Source: an uncultured Peptoniphilus sp.
GTDB taxonomy: Bacteria; Bacillota; Clostridia; Tissierellales; Peptoniphilaceae
Assembly: GCA_902488455.1 (NCBI GenBank)
Contig: CABTWG010000008.1
Span: 1 to 34,496, forward strand
Direction: 5' to 3'
Length of the DNA: 34,496 bases
Part shown: positions 1-5,274 of the stretch, piece after piece
How positions within the stretch are numbered: the stretch's first letter is position 1
Layout of the letters: every line of letters begins with the position of its first letter
The notes under the pieces: generated by a model
Databases searched by the model: none
What the model saw: the letters and a program-made list of their open reading frames with translations, nothing else
What the model was told of the DNA's origin: nothing
Program-made: the position numbers and the translations under genes

Positions 1-153
1 AACTCGAAACCATTTATTAAAGTTCTGGCAGGAAGAAAAGATTATAAAGACATGGTAGTTTTTTTCAAGCAGAAGACGGCATACGAATCTGATGACACTG
101 AAGAAGTGATCAAAGAAGAAAGTAAAGGCTCTTCAATAGCAGCTTGGAAATAA
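1..153 (+). CDS. C-terminal end of an unidentified protein (5' end outside window)
   Basis: An open frame enters from the left edge and ends at a TAA at 151-153, giving the last 50 residues of a protein. The visible tail is hydrophilic, with a run of acidic and lysine residues and the terminal residues SIAAWK. I do not recognise the family. It ends 26 bases before the M20 amidohydrolase, on the same strand and with no visible terminator between, so the two are probably co-transcribed. Bases 66-86 inside this frame match the Illumina P7 primer core exactly and are preceded by seven T, so the protein sequence across residues 20-29 may be artefactual. The frame stays open through that stretch on both sides. 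Confidence 0.5.
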   Translation, partial: NSKPFIKVLAGRKDYKDMVVFFKQKTAYESDDTEEVIKEESKGSSIAAWK

Positions 154-179
154 AATAAAACCTAAATGGGAGGCAGAAG

Positions 180-1418
180 ATGATTTCAAAAGAAGTTTTA
201 GAACTTAAAGACTATGTAGTAGAAACTAGAAGATATCTTCATAAAAATCCAGAAGTATCACTAAAAGAATATAAGACATCGGCTTTTATAAAAGAAGAAC
301 TAGGTAAGCTTGGAATTAAATATGAAAATGTAGGTGAGACTGGAATCCTTGCAACAATAAAAGGAAAAAATGACGGTCCGACAGTTTTCTTAAGAGCAGA
401 CATGGATGCACTACCACTTAAAGATAAGATAGAAACAGATTATAGATCTATTAATGAAGGGGTATCTCACGGATGTGGTCATGATGCCCATGTAGCAGGA
501 CTACTTGCAACAGCTAAAATAATTGCAAAGAGAAAAGATGAAGTAAACGGAACGATTAAGCTCTGTTTCCAAGCAGCAGAAGAAATTGGAAGAGGTGCAA
601 AAGAATTTGTAAAAGCAGGTCATCTAAAAGACGTTGACTACGCTTTTGGAATCCACGTTGCAAGTTCTCTACCAGTTGGTAAAGTTGCAATTGTAGTTGG
701 TCCAATCAATGCGTCTTGTGATATTTTTAAGATCCATGTAGAAGGCGAAAGTGCCCATGGATCGAGACCACATCTTGGCAGAGACGCCCTACTTGCAGCA
801 GCATCCATCGCCGTTGAACTGCAAAATGTAGTATCAAGAAGAGTAAATCCACTGGATAGTGTTGTTTTAACTCTTGGCAAACTAAATGCAGGCACAGCCT
901 ACAATATAATCGCAAATGACGCATATATCGAAGGGACTCTAAGAACTCTAGACAAGGATTTAAGAGAAAAAATCTTAAAGAAGATTGAACTTACTTGCAA
1001 AAATGTAGCAGAAGTGCATGATTGTAGTGCAGAATTTGAAAATTATAATGCAGCGTCTATACTTCAAAATGACGAAGAGCTAACTGAAGAAGTGCAAACC
1101 ATAGCTAAAAAAATACTTGGAATCGAAAATGTAATCACGTATTCCAAACCATCTCTAGGCGCAGAGGATTTCTCAGAATTTACAAACCTAGTAAAAGGAA
1201 CATTTATAAATGTTGGCACATCAAGTTGTGAAGCTACCTCCTTCCCACACCATCACGAAAAATTCGATCTAGATGAAGAAGGAATCCTCTATGGGGTGGA
1301 ACTATTTAAAAATATTTTAGAAAAATATTCATTTGATGAAACAAACATCGATCTTGAAGAATTTGGCACAAAAAAGAAAACAAGAGAAACAAATAAATCT
1401 TTAGCAGGAATTTGGTAA
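180..1418 (+). CDS. M20-family (M20D) metal-dependent amidohydrolase
   Basis: This 412-residue protein belongs to the M20 peptidase/amidohydrolase family (hippurate hydrolase, IAA-amino acid hydrolase and N-acyl amino acid amidohydrolase group), cytoplasmic zinc enzymes that release amino acids from N-acylated or amide substrates. Visible features are the early RRYLHKNPE motif (about residues 17-25), RADMDALPL (72-80), GCGHDAHVAGLL with metal-ligand candidates Cys99 and His101, the catalytic EE pair at Glu134-Glu135, the ligand GIHV around His159, a dimerisation domain opening with ESAHGSRPHLGRDA, and a C-terminal FPHHHEKFD. Length is normal. The start is supported by a TGGGAGGC ribosome-binding site a few bases upstream. 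The exact substrate cannot be read from sequence. The family is secure. Confidence 0.88.
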   Translation: MISKEVLELKDYVVETRRYLHKNPEVSLKEYKTSAFIKEELGKLGIKYENVGETGILATIKGKNDGPTVFLRADMDALPLKDKIETDYRSINEGVSHGCGHDAHVAGLLATAKIIAKRKDEVNGTIKLCFQAAEEIGRGAKEFVKAGHLKDVDYAFGIHVASSLPVGKVAIVVGPINASCDIFKIHVEGESAHGSRPHLGRDALLAAASIAVELQNVVSRRVNPLDSVVLTLGKLNAGTAYNIIANDAYIEGTLRTLDKDLREKILKKIELTCKNVAEVHDCSAEFENYNAASILQNDEELTEEVQTIAKKILGIENVITYSKPSLGAEDFSEFTNLVKGTFINVGTSSCEATSFPHHHEKFDLDEEGILYGVELFKNILEKYSFDETNIDLEEFGTKKKTRETNKSLAGIW

Positions 1419-1508
1419 AATCTCAATAAACATCAAATAATTATTGTTACAAAATGGAAAAATTATTAATTTAAAAATTTTTTATGTTACAATAATTATG
1501 GAGGTATT

Positions 1509-2141
1509 ATGAGAATTTTAAGTAAGAAGAAAACAGCGGAAGTAATAGAAATATTAAATAAAACATATCCAGATGCAAAGTGCGAATTAAAATATTCGAC
1601 TCCATTTGAACTTTTGGTGGCTACCATTCTCTCAGCTCAATGTACAGACGTGAGAGTAAATATGGTGACTGAAGAATTATTTAAAAAATACAATACCCCA
1701 CAGCAATTTGAAGAACTTGGAGCAACAAAGATAGAACCACTTATTCGAACCTGTGGTTTCTATAGAAATAAAGCAAGATCCATCTACGGTGCATCGAAGA
1801 TGATCCTAGACGAATACTATGGAGAAGTTCCAAATACAATAGAAGAGCTTGTTAAACTTCCAGGAGTTGGCAAGAAAACTGCAAACGTGGTTGCGTCTAA
1901 CTGCTTTGGCATACCAGCCATAGCCGTTGACACTCATGTCTTTAGGGTTTCAAATAGAATTGGAATCGTAAATGAAAAGACTCCTGAAAAGACAGAGGAA
2001 GCTCTAATGAAGAGAATCGACAAAAACATGTGGACCAAGGCCCATCACTTGATAATCTTCCATGGGAGAAGAAGATGTATGGCAAGAAATCCAGATTGTG
2101 GTCTGTGTGAGGTGAGAGAGTATTGCAACTGGATAAAGTAA
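1509..2141 (+). CDS. nth: Endonuclease III (DNA glycosylase/AP lyase)
   Basis: This 210-residue base-excision-repair enzyme removes oxidised pyrimidines and cleaves the abasic site. It carries the helix-hairpin-helix LPGVGKKTAN (residues 117-126) with the catalytic lysine at Lys123, and the catalytic aspartate in VDTHVFRV (Asp141). It ends in a complete [4Fe-4S] loop, C-x6-C-x2-C-x5-C, at Cys190, 197, 200 and 206. Length matches the family (about 210). A GGAGGT site at 1500-1505 fixes the ATG. The last 19 bases overlap the start of the VanW gene, which has its own ribosome-binding site inside nth, so the two are likely translated from one message. Confidence 0.96.
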   Translation: MRILSKKKTAEVIEILNKTYPDAKCELKYSTPFELLVATILSAQCTDVRVNMVTEELFKKYNTPQQFEELGATKIEPLIRTCGFYRNKARSIYGASKMILDEYYGEVPNTIEELVKLPGVGKKTANVVASNCFGIPAIAVDTHVFRVSNRIGIVNEKTPEKTEEALMKRIDKNMWTKAHHLIIFHGRRRCMARNPDCGLCEVREYCNWIK

Positions 2142-3538
2142 AGAAAACTGTCTATATAATAATAACTGCACTAATTCTATTTATATTATTCTTTAGCTAC
2201 TACTATTCAGTTAAGGACTCTGGGAAGATAAACCGTGGAGTTAAGATTGATTCAGTAAATGTATCTGGTCTTGACTTCAACGAAGCTAAGAAGCTGGTTA
2301 AAGAAAACACAGAAGAGAAAAAATCTGAAAGCATAGAATTTAATTTAGGAGATTTAAAATATTCTAGAACTCTTGCTGAACTTGGATATGACAAAGATAT
2401 TAAAGATGCCTTGGAAGAAGCATATGCTGTAGGAAGAAGTCCAAATAAAGTGAAGAATTTCTTCAGAATAATAACACTTCCTATATTTACACACAATATA
2501 GATGCAAAAACTATAATATCTGATGAAAAAGTACAAGAATCAATAGACTACCTAGTGGATAAAGTCTATATAAAAAAAGAAGATGCATCCATTTCACAGG
2601 TGGATGGCAAATTTGTAAAGAAAGATGAAGTCGTGGGGAGATACCTTGATACATCAAATTTAAAAGAAGAGATCAAAGATTCTTTAGGAAAGAAAGATAC
2701 CATAGAATTAAAAGCACTACCTATAATGCCTGAGATTAAATCAGAATATTTCAATGGACTAGATACAGTACTTGCAAGCTTCGTTACAGATTTTCACAAA
2801 TCAGAAGACAATAGAAAATATAATATTGAGTTAGGAGCCAAGAAAGTATCAGCCATCTTCGTAGAACCAGGACAAGAAGTTTCATTTAACGACACAGTCG
2901 GAGAGATGAACGAGGCAGGAGGATTCAAATCAGCAGGAGTAATCGTAAATGGCGAGTTTGACAGAGGCTGGGGCGGAGGAATCTGCCAAGTATCAACCAC
3001 ACTCTACAACGCACTAGTAAGATCTGATATAGAAATAATAGAAAGATCCAACCACTCAAGACCAATAGGATATGTGGAAAGAGGAGCAGACGCAGCAGTA
3101 GCGCCAGGATATAAAGATTTAAAATTCAAAAACAATCTAAAGCACAAGATATTTATAGACTCGAAAATAGTTGATGATACCATTGAATTTATAATTTTTG
3201 GAAATCATGAAGATAAGGAATATGACATAGACCTAGTAACCAAGTTTGAAAGAGAAAAAACACCAGAAACCATCACCAAGTATTCAGATAAAATAGCAGA
3301 TGGAGAAGTGCAAGTAGAATCAAAAGGAAACAAGGGTTACGACTACTCATCATATAAAGAATACAAAAAGAATGGTGAAGTAGTAAAAGTAGAAAAATAT
3401 CTAAAATCATACTATATACCTAAAAATAGAGTAGTAGTGGTAGGGCAAGGACCAAAGAAAAATAGTAACTCAGAAGAAAAGTCCAACAAAAAGGAAAGTA
3501 AAAAAGAAAATAAAAAATCAAAGAAAGAAAAGAGATAA
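2123..3538 (+). CDS. VanW-family cell-wall protein with G5 domain, membrane anchored
   Basis: This is a 471-residue exported protein of the YoaR/VanW type. It has a short cytoplasmic lead, one membrane segment at about residues 9-27 and no lipobox. A YoaR-like putative peptidoglycan-binding region (about 40-205) follows, then a VanW domain (about 212-345) with its hallmark GGGICQVSTTLYNA at 284-297 and NHSRP shortly after. Next come a G5 domain (about 365-441, the 'REKTPETITKYSD' to 'KVEKYLKSYYIP' region) and a lysine/serine-rich tail. It starts at TTG, supported by GAGGTGA at 2109-2115, and overlaps nth by 19 bases. VanW/G5 proteins are associated with the cell wall, but the biochemical role is not established. 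A hairpin terminator follows. Confidence 0.85.
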   Translation: MQLDKVKKTVYIIITALILFILFFSYYYSVKDSGKINRGVKIDSVNVSGLDFNEAKKLVKENTEEKKSESIEFNLGDLKYSRTLAELGYDKDIKDALEEAYAVGRSPNKVKNFFRIITLPIFTHNIDAKTIISDEKVQESIDYLVDKVYIKKEDASISQVDGKFVKKDEVVGRYLDTSNLKEEIKDSLGKKDTIELKALPIMPEIKSEYFNGLDTVLASFVTDFHKSEDNRKYNIELGAKKVSAIFVEPGQEVSFNDTVGEMNEAGGFKSAGVIVNGEFDRGWGGGICQVSTTLYNALVRSDIEIIERSNHSRPIGYVERGADAAVAPGYKDLKFKNNLKHKIFIDSKIVDDTIEFIIFGNHEDKEYDIDLVTKFEREKTPETITKYSDKIADGEVQVESKGNKGYDYSSYKEYKKNGEVVKVEKYLKSYYIPKNRVVVVGQGPKKNSNSEEKSNKKESKKENKKSKKEKR

Positions 3539-3544
3539 TGTTCA

Positions 3545-3568
3545 AAGCGCCATAAAGGTGCTTTTTTA
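3545..3568 (+). terminator. Rho-independent terminator after the VanW/G5 gene
   Basis: The arms AAGCGCC and GGTGCTT (one G-U pair) are separated by about four bases and followed by a run of T (3562-3567). This lies six bases after the VanW stop codon. Confidence 0.75.
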
Positions 3569-3684
3569 TTGCAAAGCTTCCAAGACTTCCTTTCTCTTAA
3601 ATACTTCCAATATGTCTAAATTTGCTTTTAAAGAGGAGACTGAAATTTTGCATTACAACCATCGCATACTTGAAACTTCATCAT
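3566..3684 (-). pseudogene. Possible relic of a small Cys-containing protein
   Basis: On the minus strand, GAGGTG at 3687-3692 precedes two ATGs (3684, 3681). They open a frame reading MKFQVCDGCNAKF, with a CxxC pair, before a stop about 18 codons in. Shifting frame at the F/Q codons gives a second coherent stretch, VSSLKANLDILEVF and onwards, to a TAA at 3566-3568. Together they resemble one protein of about 40 residues split by a frameshift, or the start of a longer protein lost to decay. This is inference from reading frames only, with no family match. It could also be chance in AT-rich spacer DNA. Confidence 0.25.
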
Positions 3685-3709
3685 TTCACCTCTACACTCA
3701 CTATAACAC

Positions 3710-3738
3710 TTTAAAAAATTTTTTAAAACTACTATAAT
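3710..3738 (+). promoter_or_regulatory. Promoter of mnmH, predicting a leaderless mRNA
   Basis: A perfect TATAAT lies at 3733-3738, with a weak TTTAAA at 3710-3715 and a 17-base spacer. The mnmH ATG begins only six bases after the -10 box, so the expected transcription start falls on or next to the A of ATG. No Shine-Dalgarno sequence can be present in the message. Confidence 0.6.
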
Positions 3739-3744
3739 AGAACT

Positions 3745-4764
3745 ATGTTTAAAGCGACAGATTATGAAGAAATTTTAAAATTTAAAAATCCTATCTTTAT
3801 TGACTTGCGAAGTGAAGAAGAATTTGAAGACGGAACAATTTTAGGGGCAATATCCATGTCCGTACTTTCAAATGAGGAGAGAAAAATTGTAGGTACTATC
3901 TATGCGTCAGGAGATGTGACGGGAGCAAAGGAAAAAGGTGTGGAGTTTTTTGCACCTAAGCTTACAGATTACTATAAGCGCATTTCCCAAATGGAAGAAG
4001 ATCATGAAGTTGTCCTCTTTTGTTCTAGGGGAGGTTTTCGTTCTACTGCACTTTTTAATCTCTTAAAGACCTTGGGGCACAATGTCTACAAATTAAATTA
4101 TGGATACAAGTCATATAGAAAGTATGTCCTTAAATTTATGGATACTTTTAAGGATTACGAGTATGTGGTCCTTAAAGGCTACACTGGCTGTGGCAAGACG
4201 GAAATTTTAAAAGAGCTAAGGAAAAGGGGGGAGAATGTCCTTGACCTTGAAGGTCTTGCAAGACATAGAGGCTCCCTTTTTGGAGGAGTAGGCATGGGAT
4301 TGCAGCCTTCTCAAAAGACCTTTGAGTCGGAGCTTATGGGAAGCTTTAAAAGTTTTAAACAAGGTCCAGTCTTTGTAGAAGGAGAGTCCCCACGCATAGG
4401 AAGTATAAATCTTCCTGCGGAACTTATAAAGGCTATGGCGCAGACGGATAAAGTTTTTTTAATTGAGGACACAATTGAAAGAAGAACAGAGCGAATTAAG
4501 TCCGACTATTTAAGTGACTATGGACTTAAGAAAAAAGAAGAGATTATCTCGGCATTTGAAAATTTAAAGAGATATATAAGTCCAAAGAGATACGAAAATT
4601 ATTTGAAGTTGGTGGATGAAGAAAACTTCGATCTTATAATTAAAGACTTGATGATAAAATACTATGACGCCAATTACTCTATAAATAAGGACAAAATTTT
4701 TTATAAAGTTTTTAATGAAAATATTAAAAAATCCTGTGACACAATACTAAATGCCCTAAAATAA
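3745..4764 (+). CDS. mnmH: tRNA 2-selenouridine synthase
   Basis: This 339-residue protein is MnmH/SelU (YbbB), which converts 2-thiouridine at the tRNA wobble position to 2-selenouridine using selenophosphate. The N-terminal rhodanese domain carries the active-site cysteine in LFCSRGGFRS (Cys93). It is followed by a P-loop GYTGCGKT at residues 145-152 and the characteristic ARHRGSLFG segment. Length is slightly under the E. coli enzyme (about 360). The presence of this gene implies that the organism makes selenophosphate, so a selD gene should exist elsewhere. There is no ribosome-binding site, and the promoter -10 box sits six bases before the ATG. Downstream is an IS relic whose hairpin may act as the terminator. 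Confidence 0.92.
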   Translation: MFKATDYEEILKFKNPIFIDLRSEEEFEDGTILGAISMSVLSNEERKIVGTIYASGDVTGAKEKGVEFFAPKLTDYYKRISQMEEDHEVVLFCSRGGFRSTALFNLLKTLGHNVYKLNYGYKSYRKYVLKFMDTFKDYEYVVLKGYTGCGKTEILKELRKRGENVLDLEGLARHRGSLFGGVGMGLQPSQKTFESELMGSFKSFKQGPVFVEGESPRIGSINLPAELIKAMAQTDKVFLIEDTIERRTERIKSDYLSDYGLKKKEEIISAFENLKRYISPKRYENYLKLVDEENFDLIIKDLMIKYYDANYSINKDKIFYKVFNENIKKSCDTILNALK

Positions 4765-4776
4765 AAACAACTCAAA

Positions 4777-4925
4777 TGATCTGAACCCCAAAATCAGGAA
4801 TAAGGATGGAGGGGTTTTTTTGATGCCAAAATATAGAAAATTAAAAGAAAAAACCATAAAAGAATACTTATCAGGTTCAGTTCAATAGAGTTTTTTTATG
4901 GAATAAATTTTTGGAGTTAAGTTTT
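4777..4925 (+). mobile_element. Internally deleted IS3-family relic (MITE-like)
   Basis: The left end, TGATCTGAACCCCAAAA (4777-4793), aligns with TGAACTGACCCCCAAAA at the IS element starting at 34380. It is followed by a stem AACCCC (4784-4789)/GGGGTT (4811-4816), a T-run, and an ATG at 4823. That opens a 21-codon frame (MPKYRKLKEKTIKEYLSG) similar to the transposase start MTKYKTEFKEKVVKEYLKGN at 34436. The frame then reads into GSVQ followed by a stop, which may derive from the SPVQYR end typical of IS3-family orfB. About 20 bases later, TTTTGGAGTTAAG (4909-4921) resembles an inverted copy of the left end (12 of 17 positions). The whole reads as both IS ends with the middle deleted. No target duplication was found. 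Confidence 0.65.
4784..4821 (+). terminator. IS-derived hairpin, probable terminator of mnmH
   Basis: Inverted arms AACCCC and GGGGTT are followed by seven T (4815-4821), starting 20 bases after the mnmH stop. The hairpin belongs to the left end of the IS relic. It may now serve as the gene's terminator. The loop is long (21 bases), so strength is uncertain. Confidence 0.5.
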
Positions 4926-4948
4926 ATTATGAATCTTAATTTTAAAAC

Positions 4949-4980
4949 AAAAAAATAAAAAAGCCGATACATTGTATCGG
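4949..4980 (-). terminator. Terminator of tRNA-Leu (minus strand)
   Basis: A seven-pair perfect stem, CCGATAC/GTATCGG (4964-4980), has a three-base loop. On the minus strand it is followed by a T-rich run. It lies seven bases beyond the tRNA 3' end. Confidence 0.85.
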
Positions 4981-4987
4981 TATTAAT

Positions 4988-5074
4988 TGGTGCGGAAAAG
5001 GGGACTTGAACCCCTACGCGAATAGTCGCACATGCCCCTCAAACATGCCTGTCTGCCAATTCCAGCACTTCCGC
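4988..5074 (-). tRNA. tRNA-Leu (anticodon GAG)
   Basis: Read on the minus strand from 5074, the acceptor GCGGAAG pairs with TTTCCGC before an encoded ACCA end. A GGAATTGGCAGAC D-arm typical of tRNA-Leu is present, along with an anticodon stem CATGT/GCATG around the loop TTGAGGG (anticodon GAG, decoding CUU/CUC). A long variable arm and the T-arm GGGGTTCAAGTCCCC follow. At 87 bases it is a normal class II tRNA. It has its own promoter and terminator. Confidence 0.95.
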
Positions 5075-5088
5075 AAATCATCTTATTT

Positions 5089-5117
5089 AGTTTACCACTT
5101 TTAAAAAAATATTTCAA
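5089..5117 (-). promoter_or_regulatory. Promoter of tRNA-Leu
   Basis: On the minus strand TTGAAA (5112-5117) and TAAACT (5089-5094) are separated by 17 bases, ending 14 bases before the mature tRNA 5' end. Confidence 0.7.
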
Positions 5118-5120
5118 CTA

Positions 5121-5147
5121 AAAGAAAAACTCCCACTGAGGGGAGTT
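5121..5147 (-). terminator. Terminator of the PBP/small basic protein operon
   Basis: Inverted arms AACTCCC and GGGAGTT (5128-5134, 5141-5147) have a six-base loop, followed on the minus strand by TTTTTCTTT. The stop codon of the 42-residue ORF lies within the first arm. Confidence 0.75.
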
Positions 5148-5274
5148 ACATATATTTTTTTCTTTTTTTGATTCTTCTCGTTGCAAAATATATATTTTTG
5201 AAATTTTTTATTGGGCTTGTACCAAATTTCTTAGCCAATCTAAATGCCAATAGTGCTAGTTTTAATTTTTTCAT
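5146..5274 (-). CDS. 42-residue basic protein, translationally coupled to the PBP gene
   Basis: The ATG overlaps the PBP stop codon in an ATGA arrangement. The AGAGGTAGAAG just upstream, inside the last PBP codons, is a plausible ribosome-binding site. The protein begins MKKLKLALLAFRLAKKFG and ends in a strongly basic IKKRKKYM, with no acidic residues at all. The first half could form an amphipathic helix or short membrane segment. I do not recognise a family. The position (coupled start, stop codon sitting in the terminator stem) supports a real gene over chance. Confidence 0.5.
   Translation of the reverse strand: MKKLKLALLAFRLAKKFGTSPIKNFKNIYFATRRIKKRKKYM

Noticed and set aside
638..924. 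Long minus-strand frames opposite the M20, AGCS, clp and radA genes
   Set aside because: They are antisense to strongly supported genes, have no ribosome-binding sites and show low-complexity Ser/Leu/Phe-rich products typical of shadow frames.
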